Origin: Pseudomonas sp. RC10 | GTDB lineage: Bacteria; Pseudomonadota; Gammaproteobacteria; Pseudomonadales; Pseudomonadaceae | Reading direction: 5' to 3' | Length of the DNA stretch: 64,000 nt | NCBI RefSeq assembly: GCF_038397775.1 | Contig: NZ_CP151650.1 | Coordinates: 1,612,001-1,676,000 of the forward strand | Part shown: positions 8,477 to 16,771 of the stretch, piece by piece | How the letters are laid out: every line of letters starts with the position of its first letter | Numbering within the stretch: position 1 is the first letter of the stretch | Translations under genes and position numbers: made by a program | The notes under the pieces: generated by a model | The model's database searches: none | Seen by the model: only the letters and a program-made list of their open reading frames with translations | Told to the model about the DNA's origin: nothing

Positions 8477-10338
8477 CAGACTTTCTCCGATACGGGCATT
8501 TCTACGCTAAGGCTGGGGTTGTCGAAAGGGACGTCGACAAAGACGGTGAGAGGGTCCTTAAGCAAATAGCCTTTCAGCTGTTTGGTGCTTCTGGGGCCCG
8601 TGACGGTGCACGTCCAAATGTTCAAGCTCTTCTCCGTTTTGAGGTGCAATTTTTGTTTTTCGAAGGCTCGTTGTACTAACTGCCAAGCGTTGACGTTTCG
8701 TGCTTTTGCCTGCGCTTCCAGAGCAGGAAACTCCTGCACGAAACGTTTGAAGATTCCCGGCGTGACCAGCATCGCGGTGCCAGCCACGGTGTGCACCAAA
8801 GCCTTGGTGTCATTGATGATGATTCGTCGGGAAGCGAGTCCTGTTCTGAGCCAGTCCACGAACCCTTGACCTATATCGACGGTCTGCATCGACGGCGCTT
8901 CATCGAGCTGTTCTGCAGATGCATCGGCGATTGCCGGATCGCCCGTGGCAGTGGCATCTTCTTGAATGGTCGATTCAGCTTTGGCCAGCAAAGCTGAGTC
9001 GTCCGGCGATGTGTTTGGCGTGTCTATGCCGTCGAGAAGGCCGAGCAAGGCGGCGATCTCCGCTGGATCAACGCAGGGTCCCGGCTGAGGTAGCTCTGAA
9101 TGATTTGTCGAATCTGACGCATCCGTTTGGGGGGATTCATTCGAGGGTGTTGCCTGTTTCGATGGAAAGCTGACGTTCTCGTCCGTGGTTTCGGTCGCGG
9201 CAGCCGTTTCCACAGTCAGTGTTCCAACGTAAGCAGGAGGGCGATCGCCGGGGTCGTTCCAGATCAGCGCGGGTGAAAGCTTGAGCAGGGTGAGGGTGTT
9301 CTTCCAGCCTTTGCCATTGTCGATGGCCACCTTCCAGATCGCTTTGTCCTGAACATTGGTCTGGATGATCCCTTGATCTTGCAGCATGTTGAAGAATGGG
9401 GCGTTGGAGCTAGGCACACCCTCAATTCCCTGGGTGAGCAAATAGGCGCGGAGCTGGTCGGCGATCGGCTTGCTCACCAGCCATAACGCATCGTCCGTAA
9501 GCCAGCCGTCCGAGGGACCGTCGGGCTGGTTCAGCTTGAACCGGTCTCGCACCAGATGACGCAGACCATCTGCGAGTTGCCGCTGCAGCGACTGTTTGGG
9601 GGCTGCCAATGCGCGGGAAGGATTGCCGCCTAGCTCCTGCGCGACCGACGCCTGATCTGCGCGAATGACGATCTCGCCAAGAATGCCGGCTCTTTCGTAC
9701 TGTCCGGCCAGAACGAAGATCAGGTGCGACCATGCCTCGCCGAACCCGGTGAGCCAGTCGAGGATGTCCGGCGACAGAATCTGCGTGTAGATGAGCGCTG
9801 CCGCCGCTCCATGCAAGTGGTAGTCACGACCCTTCACGTAGCGAAAGCGGTAGGGCGTTCTGAGCGGACCGTGCCACGGGTGCCAAGCGCTACCGTCTTG
9901 ACGTTCAACCTGGATATCCGTGACGAGCTTCCCTATGTCATGCAGAAGCGCACCATAGGCGGCTGCGGCAGTCCACGCTTCCGCTTGTGCCGATTGAGAC
10001 TCAGGTGGGGCCCCAATCGGCAGCAGGTACGACTGGCGAATCTTCAAGGCGTAAGCAACGATCTCCAGTCCGTGATCGAGCATCCCGCCAAGGTGCGCAT
10101 GGTGATGGTTCTCCGACGCCGGAAGCTGCTGGACCAGATCGGCATAGCGGTGCAAAGGCTTGCGATACAACGTCTGGAATTGCTGCCGGGACAGCGATGC
10201 GCGCTGCCAGATGTTTTCCAACAGCGCCTGCCTGCGCGGTGACGCCAACAAGGCGTGACTGTCTTCCGACGGAACAAATCCATCGGCCGACAACGTGTGG
10301 TCAGGCGCTACCTTGTTTCGGCGAAATAGAGAAAACAT
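8476..10338 (-). CDS. traI: TraI relaxase, MobH type (TIGR03760 / PFGI-1 class)
   Basis: This 620-aa protein resembles the ICE relaxase TraI of PFGI-1-class elements, which nicks at oriT and leads transfer. The N-terminal TraI_2 domain has the histidine cluster ENHHHAHLGGMLDHGLE (H78-H82, H89) and the metal-binding HD pair H133-D134 in LLHDIGKL, hallmarks of the MobH group. A Ser/Thr/Asp-rich linker runs about 380-470, and the C-terminal TraI_2_C domain covers about 475-600. The start ATG has GGAG eight bases upstream. The length is normal and I see no break, in contrast to the rest of the transfer region. Confidence 0.88.
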   Translation of the reverse strand: MFSLFRRNKVAPDHTLSADGFVPSEDSHALLASPRRQALLENIWQRASLSRQQFQTLYRKPLHRYADLVQQLPASENHHHAHLGGMLDHGLEIVAYALKIRQSYLLPIGAPPESQSAQAEAWTAAAAYGALLHDIGKLVTDIQVERQDGSAWHPWHGPLRTPYRFRYVKGRDYHLHGAAAALIYTQILSPDILDWLTGFGEAWSHLIFVLAGQYERAGILGEIVIRADQASVAQELGGNPSRALAAPKQSLQRQLADGLRHLVRDRFKLNQPDGPSDGWLTDDALWLVSKPIADQLRAYLLTQGIEGVPSSNAPFFNMLQDQGIIQTNVQDKAIWKVAIDNGKGWKNTLTLLKLSPALIWNDPGDRPPAYVGTLTVETAAATETTDENVSFPSKQATPSNESPQTDASDSTNHSELPQPGPCVDPAEIAALLGLLDGIDTPNTSPDDSALLAKAESTIQEDATATGDPAIADASAEQLDEAPSMQTVDIGQGFVDWLRTGLASRRIIINDTKALVHTVAGTAMLVTPGIFKRFVQEFPALEAQAKARNVNAWQLVQRAFEKQKLHLKTEKSLNIWTCTVTGPRSTKQLKGYLLKDPLTVFVDVPFDNPSLSVEMPVSEKV

Positions 10339-10711
10339 GCCCAGCTCCAGAGAGTCGTTACGGGGCTGGCTTTTCCTCTATCCAAGGGGAGGAGTTCAAC
10401 GGGAAATCATTACTCGCGTCGTCACCTATTTCGAGGGGCACTACCCAGTCAATCGAGTTTGGGGCGCTGCAAATGAGGGCGTATAGAGGATGTTTCCGGG
10501 TCTTCCGTACGGAATGTCCTACAGAGTGGGTGGGCTTAATTCCGCCTTTCCTACAGGCGCAAGGATGATTTCTGTAGCGATTCACGCCAAGTGTGTCGGA
10601 TCGACAAGGGGGCCAGCCTTTTGCGAAGCAAGCCCTTTCAGGTAGGGCTTTTACCCTTGGCAAACCATTCCCTTCGCCTCGAAACCCTTTGCCGGTGGGC
10701 CTTTTAGTCGG
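10339..10711. other. Intergenic region between traI and parE
   Basis: This 373-base stretch holds no convincing gene. It should contain the traI promoter. A hairpin AGCCCT...AGGGCT (10631-10649) followed by TTTTA on the plus strand resembles a weak terminator pointing away from parE. An origin of transfer would be expected near the relaxase in this element class, but I cannot identify one by eye. Confidence 0.4.
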
Positions 10712-11074
10712 TCACACCTCAGGCAGATGAAGCCTGGCTTCCATCGCGTCATGAAGGATTCGGACGATCTCGATTACATGATCATTTGCGACGCGGTAGA
10801 AGACGACGTGTCGAGGTTTTTGCACTAACCCATGCACTGTTGCAGCACGAGTTCGGGAGTAGATGAGGTGAAAACTTCGAAGGCCGGGCGCGATTTCATC
10901 CCGTATGCTGCTGCCAATTCTGGCCGGCGTTCGCGCGATATCTCCGATAGCGGCTTGTAGCAGTGCCTGGTAACGAAGCCTTGCGTCACTGCCGAACTGA
11001 ACCTGCGAGTGCCTCAAAATATCCGTGATGTCAGATAACGCTGTCTGAGAAATGCGGTATCGCGGATTGCTCAA
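10712..11074 (-). CDS. parE: ParE/RelE-family toxin
   Basis: This 120-aa protein has the ParE signature: an N-terminal helical hairpin (YRISQTALSDITDILRHSQVQFG), a central strand region (HLIYSR) and the conserved VVFYRVANDHVIEIVRILHDAMEAR end. ParE toxins poison DNA gyrase, and plasmid-borne pairs secure inheritance. The ATG overlaps the parD stop by four bases, the standard antitoxin-toxin arrangement. It lies in the eroded centre of the element, where it may have slowed complete loss. Confidence 0.9.
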   Translation of the reverse strand: MSNPRYRISQTALSDITDILRHSQVQFGSDARLRYQALLQAAIGDIARTPARIGSSIRDEIAPGLRSFHLIYSRTRAATVHGLVQKPRHVVFYRVANDHVIEIVRILHDAMEARLHLPEV

Positions 11075-11361
11075 TGCTTGTCTCCAACCGAGCCTGAGAC
11101 CTGGTTGCCGATGTCGTCCAGCAGTCCGTCGAGCTCGTCGCCGCTTACCTCGACGAAGCGACCGTTCTCCAGATCCATTATCCCCAGCGATGTTGCCTGC
11201 CGAAGCGCCTCGAGCTTGGCGGCTTCTTCCGCCTCGCGTTTCTCCAGAAGCCGCAGGCCTTCGCGGAGCACTTCACTGGCGTTCTGGTACCGTCCTGAAA
11301 GGACCAAGTCATTCACAACCTTCTCAAGGTGGTCGGTGAGAACGACATTTCGGGTGGCCAT
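11071..11361 (-). CDS. parD: ParD-type antitoxin (ribbon-helix-helix)
   Basis: This 96-aa protein starts MATRNVVLTDHLEKVVNDLV and continues SGRYQNASEVLREGLRLLEKRE, the classical CopG/ParD ribbon-helix-helix N-terminus. An acidic C-terminal tail would wrap the toxin. ATG 11361 was chosen because it fits the family and has GGAG upstream; upstream in-frame ATGs would add 27 unrelated residues. It is expected to repress its own promoter through the palindrome at 11393-11405. Confidence 0.9.
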   Translation of the reverse strand: MATRNVVLTDHLEKVVNDLVLSGRYQNASEVLREGLRLLEKREAEEAAKLEALRQATSLGIMDLENGRFVEVSGDELDGLLDDIGNQVSGSVGDKH

Positions 11362-11392
11362 GATGTGCTCCGCAGATAAGAGAGATCGGGTT

Positions 11393-11405
11393 GGCATAAT
11401 ATGCC
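11393..11405. promoter_or_regulatory. Palindromic operator upstream of parDE
   Basis: The perfect palindrome GGCATAATATGCC lies 32 bases upstream of the parD ATG and covers a likely -10 (TATTAT on the minus strand). Ribbon-helix-helix antitoxins bind such short palindromes, so this is the probable autoregulatory site. Confidence 0.6.
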
Positions 11406-11479
11406 ATACGACTTGCGGGAGCGTCATTCTCGACGTATACATACCCTAAGTGCTTCCAAGGAAAGGAGATGAGGTTCTG

Positions 11480-11845
11480 ATGGAAACGAAAACTTCCGTG
11501 AGCTTTGCTGAGCAGTTGGGGTTGAAGATTGGCTCTGTGGTGTTGTTTCTGCTCTTCGACAAAAACGCTACAGTCCGTTGGCTCAAACGAGCGGCGATTG
11601 CAGTGTTGCTGATGGCCACCGTATTCACCTTCAAGGTTGAGTTGGCTAAAGCCCTCATAACCCTAAGCGTTCTGGTCATGCTGGGCGCGCTGGTGGTGAG
11701 GTCTGGTATAGGGCAGCCAAGCCGCGACAGTGGCGCGGACTTTTCGCCCCATCCAAGCATTCCGAGGGATGGTCCAGATGGTTTCGGTTACTACGATGCA
11801 TATGGGAATTTCTGCGGCTCCTCAAACCCTTTTGATGGGGATTGA
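11480..11845 (+). CDS. Small membrane protein of the element (possibly DUF3742-like)
   Basis: This 121-aa protein starts METKTSVSFAEQLGLKIG, with AGGAG about 11 bases upstream; an earlier ATG at 11450 is possible. Two or three hydrophobic segments are seen around residues 15-27, 38-52 and 58-75. The tail is hydrophilic and ends in a glycine/tyrosine-rich stretch (DGPDGFGYYDAYGN). It faces the TraG remnant tail to tail, which is where PFGI-1-class elements often carry a DUF3742 gene. I recognise the setting more than the sequence, so the family name is tentative. Confidence 0.55.
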   Translation: METKTSVSFAEQLGLKIGSVVLFLLFDKNATVRWLKRAAIAVLLMATVFTFKVELAKALITLSVLVMLGALVVRSGIGQPSRDSGADFSPHPSIPRDGPDGFGYYDAYGNFCGSSNPFDGD

Positions 11846-11879
11846 TGGGGTTGCGGCATCGGCACATTGGTCGGCGTGA

Positions 11880-12615
11880 TCAGTCCTTACTGGCCACAGC
11901 CTTGACACCACTTTGTGCAAGCCCGCCTGCTCTTTCCCCGGAAGCCTTCACATCCCTTGTTCCGCTGGTAAGACCCTCTAATACCGATCCTGCGCTCAAT
12001 CCGGCCCACCCCAGTGCGGTGACCCAAAATGCGGGCAAGATCAAGAACATTGCGCCCATCACAAAGTTGAGGATGGCGTCCTGAGTCGCGGTGTTCAGCC
12101 CCATCACCGGATCAAGACTCAAATGTGGCGAGCCCACCCCATACAGCGCCTCTAGGATGGTGGTATCGACCCACCGCGCCAGCTGGAACCAGAAGTCCAC
12201 GAAGATTAGAGAGAAGAAGACCACTGTCATCGTCATGGCTGTTTTGAGCTGGTAGGCCCCTACGACCAAAACCATCGGCATGCTGACGACCATCGCCATC
12301 TTCAAGAATGCCATCACCATAGGAAGGGCCTGGCGCACCATGTCCATCGCGGGGAAGTAGCCGAGCGATCCCAGTGCGACACCCAAAGTGCCTCCCGCAC
12401 GTGCCAATCCATTCCAGACGGTGCCGCCAACTTAGCCGCCGTAGTCTGAATACACGTCGCCTTGAACCTGCTTCGACGGTGAGGCAATCTCCCGTATCAG
12501 GGACTCCGTGACTTCGTCTCTGGATAACCATTTTGCCCAACCAAGGAAGCGCGTCGTCAGGTCAGGATCAATCTGCTCCTGAATCCTGTCTTTCAATCCG
12601 ATCCCGCCATCCGCC
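11880..12615 (-). pseudogene. TraG remnant (C-terminal half of the TraG N-terminal-domain protein), nonsense-broken
   Basis: One continuous minus-strand frame encodes about 245 residues like the end of ICE TraG: DLTTRFLGWAKWLSRDEVTE, then VYSDYGG, FPAMDMVRQALPMV, and a block of membrane helices with ILNFVMGAMFLILPAFW. In-frame TAA at 12432-12434 interrupts it right after DYGG, where homologues read on through GG/Q-VG. Upstream of about 12615 the frame no longer makes TraG but antisense-frame noise from the neighbouring gene, so the N-terminal half is deleted. TraG is the inner-membrane mating-pair and entry-exclusion component; it cannot function here. Confidence 0.8.
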
Positions 12616-13363
12616 CACCCTTGTCCCTCACCAGCGCTGGCAGGCTGCCGCCCAGCCCAAGACTGAGCCAACGCCCACCGTCGTGGTTGAGCGTGACCTG
12701 ACGACTACGAACCTTCGCAGGGTCAATTCCAGCCAGAATGGCCCAACGGCGTATCCGCTCGTCATCGTCTTCGCCACCCACGAAATACAGGTCGAAAGCC
12801 TGCTTGTTCTTCTGCAAATCCTGGACGCGGGTGATGCATGCAGTGCAGTTTTCTTCGACGAACACAGCCAAACGCCCGTCGCTTTTTAGCATCGACCTGG
12901 CTGTGACCGGGGAAGACTGAGGGGAGGAGATCTGGATCACCTTCTCGTCGGGGTAGAGGCGAGCAAAGGCCTGGTCGTAGGCGCGCTGGTATGCCAGCTC
13001 CTTGTCGATGCGCCGGCGTTCGGCCTGGACCTGCAACTCTGCATACCGGCGACGGTCTTCTGCGGAACTAGCCTCGATACCGAGCGCCGTCAGCGGATCA
13101 AGCCCAGGTGAGTAAACGCCGCGTGGGCCTCGCATTATGTCTTTGTACCGGGTCCATTCTTGCGGGGTGAGGCCCCAGTCACCGGGTGTTCCTTGCTGGA
13201 TGATGCCTTGGGCAGATTCTCTCTCGATGCTGCTGCGGGAAGCCGTGCCCGTGGACTCATTGGCTGTCGCTATACCCGGACTGAGCGCCCCGCTCAGCAG
13301 CGTGACGACAATAGGCGCCAACCTGAAACGAGGTGGAAATCGGCGGTGTTTTGCATACGTCAT
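12593..13363 (-). CDS. ICE protein of the TIGR03759 (PFL_4693) family, 3' end at a deletion junction
   Basis: This 256-aa periplasmic protein has a signal peptide (about residues 1-34) and the family hallmarks LTPQEWTRYKDIMRGPRG, YSPGLDPLTALGIEA and AELQVQAERRRIDKELAYQ. A thioredoxin-like domain follows with CTAC in place of a CXXC dithiol, then NHDGGRWLSLGLGGSLPALVR. The last few residues (DKGGRMAGSD) are probably foreign: after about 12615 the DNA belongs to traG. The start is ATG 13363 with GGAGG upstream. It lies nine bases after the next upstream gene, so it is in an operon. Confidence 0.75.
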   Translation of the reverse strand: MTYAKHRRFPPRFRLAPIVVTLLSGALSPGIATANESTGTASRSSIERESAQGIIQQGTPGDWGLTPQEWTRYKDIMRGPRGVYSPGLDPLTALGIEASSAEDRRRYAELQVQAERRRIDKELAYQRAYDQAFARLYPDEKVIQISSPQSSPVTARSMLKSDGRLAVFVEENCTACITRVQDLQKNKQAFDLYFVGGEDDDERIRRWAILAGIDPAKVRSRQVTLNHDGGRWLSLGLGGSLPALVRDKGGRMAGSD

Positions 13364-13372
13364 GACAACCTC

Positions 13373-14056
13373 CTAAGGCGCGAGCGCAATCGTGTGCGAA
13401 ACACCAGCGATATCGAAGCGCGCAGACGTGCCCTCCAGCGCGCGGAGTTTCCATGCCGACGACATGACCGTGTCACCGGGACGAACCAAATCGACTTGGC
13501 TCAACTGCGTGCTGCCGGAAGGGGCTACGGCCAAGAACTCTTGGCCTCCGCGATACTCGATTCCGATCACCTCAAATGGTGGAGAGGAGGGTTTAGGTTT
13601 GACTCGAGTGCGCTCAGTGCGCGCCGCGCGGGGCGATGCAGCGACAGGGTTAAGCTGAACGCTTTTGAGCTCGATTAGCACAGCGTTCATGTTCTCCACA
13701 CTGGCTTTGAGCAGCATCAGGTCTTCAACTGAGGCAGCGTTCTGCCTCAGTTTCTCCACTGATTCCATCGCCTGCTTTGCCAAGTCGTGAGCGGCGTCCA
13801 GGCGGTTTGATAATGCGTGTTGTGCGGCTCGGAAATCCTTATCGCTTACTGGTTCTTTCCCATCGGCTGCCATCAGCTTTTCGTCGACCTGTTCCAGCTT
13901 GGACAGGACGGTATCGAGCGAGCCTTGATCGGCGGATTGACCGACGCGATCTTGCAGCAGTGAGATTTGGATGTGTTGGTAGGTGAGCATGCCGGCTGTT
14001 ACCAGTAGGCAGAAGCCGAGCGTCAGTTTTGTCCGGGTAGGGAATGAAAGCTTCAT
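13373..14056 (-). CDS. Element-encoded membrane-anchored coiled-coil protein
   Basis: This 227-aa protein starts MKLSFPTRTKLTLGFCLLVTAG (one N-terminal membrane helix, residues about 8-26), with AGGA eight bases before ATG 14056. Residues about 30-140 are a heptad-rich coiled coil (LDTVLSKLEQVDEKLM, AMESVEKLRQNAASVEDLMLLK). A C-terminal beta-rich domain ends in DLVRPGDTVMSSAWKLRALEG. It is likely a pilus or envelope accessory factor of the element, like the protein that often precedes TIGR03759, but I do not recognise a named family. Confidence 0.6.
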   Translation of the reverse strand: MKLSFPTRTKLTLGFCLLVTAGMLTYQHIQISLLQDRVGQSADQGSLDTVLSKLEQVDEKLMAADGKEPVSDKDFRAAQHALSNRLDAAHDLAKQAMESVEKLRQNAASVEDLMLLKASVENMNAVLIELKSVQLNPVAASPRAARTERTRVKPKPSSPPFEVIGIEYRGGQEFLAVAPSGSTQLSQVDLVRPGDTVMSSAWKLRALEGTSARFDIAGVSHTIALAP

Positions 14057-14205
14057 AGTCGTCCTCGCGCGAAAGCGAGGACAGGCTCTCAAATCAGCGC
14101 CAGTTGGGCCGTAAGAAATGCGTTTCAGGGCAACCGGGAATTTTTCTCAGTAACTCGGGTGCACAACATGGCACGGTGCCGGACTGCTGATCCCAGTGCC
14201 AATAG

Positions 14206-14436
14206 TCACCATCCTTCCGGTAACGGCGGGTATTTCTTCCATATGCGCAATATGAATGGCTGACTCCAATGATTGGCCCCTGAACGCTCCATCGCCTCAG
14301 GCTCAGGTACGCCTTGAGCGATCAGTGCTTGTGCAACACGTACATGCCGCAGCAACCGCTGACCATCTGACATGATCAGCAGGCCAACCAGAATCGTGAC
14401 GGAACTGCCGACAAACCAGATGAGTTTTCCTGACAT
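14206..14436 (-). CDS. Small single-pass membrane protein, unrecognised
   Basis: A 76-aa product starts MSGKLIWFVGSSVTILVGLLIM, a membrane helix, then a cytoplasmic or periplasmic tail with QALIAQGVPEPEAMERSGANHW. GGAG occurs about 12 bases upstream of ATG 14436. The frame is open upstream to 14583, but the extra 49 residues look non-coding. It is in line with the two element genes downstream, so I treat it as the last recognisable gene of the element. Confidence 0.5.
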   Translation of the reverse strand: MSGKLIWFVGSSVTILVGLLIMSDGQRLLRHVRVAQALIAQGVPEPEAMERSGANHWSQPFILRIWKKYPPLPEGW

Positions 14437-14819
14437 GATCCGCTTGCTCCCAATGAATTCCGCCGAGATAGCGGACCGAGTGCAATCATGTTCAGCTCGT
14501 TGGCCAGTTGCATTGAAAAAATAGTTGCTGGCCTGGGTTTGGTTTTGCGGCGATAGTTTGATCCACGCCTCGTAACTCACCAAGAATCAGCATCGTCCGC
14601 TAGCTAGGACTGCGTTAGTGTTTAGCTTGGAAAGCTGATTTCTCGTACCAAATGCAACGACTGCTTTCGACCCATAGCAGACGCTCAGTAACGCCATCAA
14701 GCGGGGAGTCGCATGTGTTCACCCTGCCTTCGTCAGCCTTTATTCCAGGTGATGGTTCTCTCAAGCGAGAGAGTGTTGCGTCTGGCGTTGCGTCAGAACT
14801 CACCGACAAGCCTGCTGGT
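14437..14819. other. Intergenic region at the presumed right edge of the element
   Basis: No gene, RNA or clear regulatory motif is visible in this 383-base stretch. I looked for a second copy of the tRNA-Lys 3' end (att core) here and did not see one. Confidence 0.4.
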
Positions 14820-15407
14820 TCATCCTCTTTCTGATCGGGCTGAAGCCTGTTTGGCAATTGCCAGCGGCTCCAGAGGGATATGGATCTGGATCAGCGCCAC
14901 CAGTTGGCTGATCTGATAGACGCAGTCGGTCATGACATGCAGGCTGTTGTAATCGCCACTGATGACGGCGCGATCCATCAATCTTTTGGCCTGAGCTGAA
15001 AACGCCATCAAAGCATGTGTTCGTTGGGTGATCTGATCGATGCAAGCTGCGAAACTCAATTCGTACCAGCGATCGTCCTGATTCAGCCTCAGCGCGTTGA
15101 CGATCTGCCGTTGCAGTTGCATCGCGCCGCCCATGTCGCGAATCCGCTCATCGAGAAATGCCGAGCAATGCTCGGTGGCAACCCCGATGCGATGGAACAA
15201 CTCCCGGACGTCGACAAAGCTCACATTGCGCAGCCTGATTTCCAGGCTGTGGACGTACTGGTGCAACTGGACGGTGGTCGTCAGGTGTTGCTGTAGCAAC
15301 TCCAGCAGTGCGATACGTTCGCATGTCTGGGTCGAACTCAGCGTGGCATGTCGGGTGGCCACAAGACCGAGAGAGTCGCTTGGATGGCGTGTGTTCCAAC
15401 TGTCCAT
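14820..15407 (-). CDS. Divergent Dps/ferritin-like protein
   Basis: This 195-aa protein (ATG 15407, GAGGG nine bases upstream) follows the Dps four-helix plan: QLHQYVHSLEIRLRN, VRELFHRIGVATEHCSAFLDERIRDMGG, then AACIDQITQRTHALMAFSAQAK and a last helix DYNSLHVMTDCVYQISQLVALIQIHI. Dps proteins bind DNA and oxidise ferrous iron in starved cells. Aligned by eye on the ERIRxxGG motif, four of the five ferroxidase ligands (His, His, Asp, Asp) are replaced, so iron oxidation is doubtful. A structural or DNA-binding role is possible. The frame extends 28 codons upstream without support. Confidence 0.6.
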   Translation of the reverse strand: MDSWNTRHPSDSLGLVATRHATLSSTQTCERIALLELLQQHLTTTVQLHQYVHSLEIRLRNVSFVDVRELFHRIGVATEHCSAFLDERIRDMGGAMQLQRQIVNALRLNQDDRWYELSFAACIDQITQRTHALMAFSAQAKRLMDRAVISGDYNSLHVMTDCVYQISQLVALIQIHIPLEPLAIAKQASARSERG

Positions 15408-15577
15408 GACGAATGGCCCTCGCAATCGATGTGAGCGTTGATCGAAATCTGGCGTGGGGAAAACGATAAGCCAGTTTGCCTCGGGGCTCACTCCTACCTG
15501 AATACAGCTCAGCTATACCTTGGTGTGAAAGGATCGGTGCCCAGCCTGCACGACGTTCGTATCTGAATTACAAAGCA

Positions 15578-16465
15578 TCAGCGGAACAGGCTGATGTTCT
15601 CGATCAACCAGTCTGATAAATCGCGCGGCGATTGGCCTGTCATCTGTTCAACAGTCAAGGTGATCTCCGACAGCGCCGATTCGTGATACATCAAGTCCAT
15701 ACCGCTCAGAAGATCGGCCATCAGCGCTGATGCGCCTTCTCTGATCAGCATTGCGCGATGCTCGGTTGCAGAGCGCTGATGGTAAGCAACCGGCCGCTGT
15801 AGCAGGCGGGTCAGCTCAGCAGCAATGTCTTGCATCGTCCAGGCGCGAGGCCCTGTCAGGTGATAAGCCCGCTGGGAGCGCGTACTGACCTCTTCGAGCA
15901 AGGCGACCCTGGCGGCCTGCGCGACATCCCGGGTGTCGATGAAGTTGACTGCTCCGTTGCCTGCCGATCCGCCCCAGGTTCCATTCGCCACCTGAGCCCC
16001 AGCGCGTTTGAGTACGTCAGCGAAGGCCGTGGGCCGCAGAACGGTAGATGCCACAGGCTGGATCGCCAGATGGGCCTCGATGCGCATGTGCCAGGCGAAT
16101 GGGTTGAGCGGTGTCGCCGGCCCCATCGCCGAGAGCTTGACGATATGCGTCACGCCCGCCACGACCGCCGCGTCAATCAGTGCAATTTCATTGTCGACCT
16201 GGCGATCTGAAGTGCCGTGTGCCAGGAACATCGTGTCGACGCCATCAAGTGCCTGGGGCAGTGTGTCCGGCTGGTCGAAGTCAATGCTCGCGACGTCGAC
16301 TCCGGATGGAAACCGGGTTTTGGCCGGCGTTCGCGTGAGAGCGAGGAGCTTGACAGGGTCGCTGATCAGACTATTGATCAACTGCGCACCGACCCGGCCG
16401 GTGGCGCCGGAAATGGCGATGCGAGGCGTGTGTGCGGCGCGAAGGTTGGACGGTGAAACAGTCAT
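15578..16465 (-). CDS. NmrA-type NAD(P)-binding atypical short-chain reductase
   Basis: This protein (295 aa from ATG 16465; 306 aa if ATG 16498 is used) has the glycine-rich dinucleotide motif SGATGRVGAQLINSL and the atypical-SDR features VDTMFLAHGTS, HIVKLSAMGP and STVLRPTAF, followed by DTRDVAQAARVAL. Such proteins act as NAD(P)H-dependent reductases or redox sensors; the substrate is unknown. Neither start has a clear ribosome-binding site. It is divergent from the ABM gene at 16772, with 306 bases between. Confidence 0.8.
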   Translation of the reverse strand: MTVSPSNLRAAHTPRIAISGATGRVGAQLINSLISDPVKLLALTRTPAKTRFPSGVDVASIDFDQPDTLPQALDGVDTMFLAHGTSDRQVDNEIALIDAAVVAGVTHIVKLSAMGPATPLNPFAWHMRIEAHLAIQPVASTVLRPTAFADVLKRAGAQVANGTWGGSAGNGAVNFIDTRDVAQAARVALLEEVSTRSQRAYHLTGPRAWTMQDIAAELTRLLQRPVAYHQRSATEHRAMLIREGASALMADLLSGMDLMYHESALSEITLTVEQMTGQSPRDLSDWLIENISLFR

Positions 16466-16771
16466 GGCGGCGATTTCCCAGGAGGAGGTCCGCCACATCG
16501 TGCCGTTGGGGATTTGAAAATAAAACGACGAAAAGCGTCGTGATTCCTGCCACGACCTGCTCAGGTCTCAGTCGCCCACTGCCTCGATGTGAAGCCTGTG
16601 AATCGGCGATACCCCCTGCTGATACCTCATACCATGGTGTGGGTTGCCTATGCGAACCGATAATGGCGCACCGCCCCTACGCGCAAGATCATACGATCAG
16701 CTCGAGCATTTCCTTGCGCTGCCCCCTCGGCGGCTTGATGACTCGGCACTGGCCATCCAGCGGGGAATCCA
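16466..16771. other. Divergent intergenic region between the NmrA-type and ABM genes
   Basis: It must carry the promoters of both flanking genes. I see no clear operator palindrome and no additional gene. Confidence 0.35.

Larger units (their letters stand above)
6731..14436. mobile_element. Decayed integrative conjugative element (PFGI-1/pKLC102 class) at tRNA-Lys
   Basis: The element begins inside the 3' end of tRNA-Lys (att core about 6731-6753). It carries, on the minus strand, int and traI, then parDE, a small membrane protein on the plus strand, a TraG remnant, a TIGR03759-type protein and two further small envelope-type proteins. This gene set and the tRNA-Lys site are characteristic of PFGI-1-class elements. 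Most transfer genes (TraD/VirB4-like, pilus, ParA/Soj, single-strand binding, helicase) are missing and a deletion junction is visible near 12610. I could not find a second copy of the att core, so the right edge is an estimate taken from the last element-type gene. Confidence 0.75.

Noticed and set aside
10358..10663. 101-residue minus-strand ORF upstream of traI
   Set aside because: Its composition is non-coding and it contains a hairpin; it is most likely the traI promoter region.
12155..12175. CGACCCACC as right-end copy of the tRNA-Lys att core
   Set aside because: Only nine bases match and they lie within the TraG remnant.
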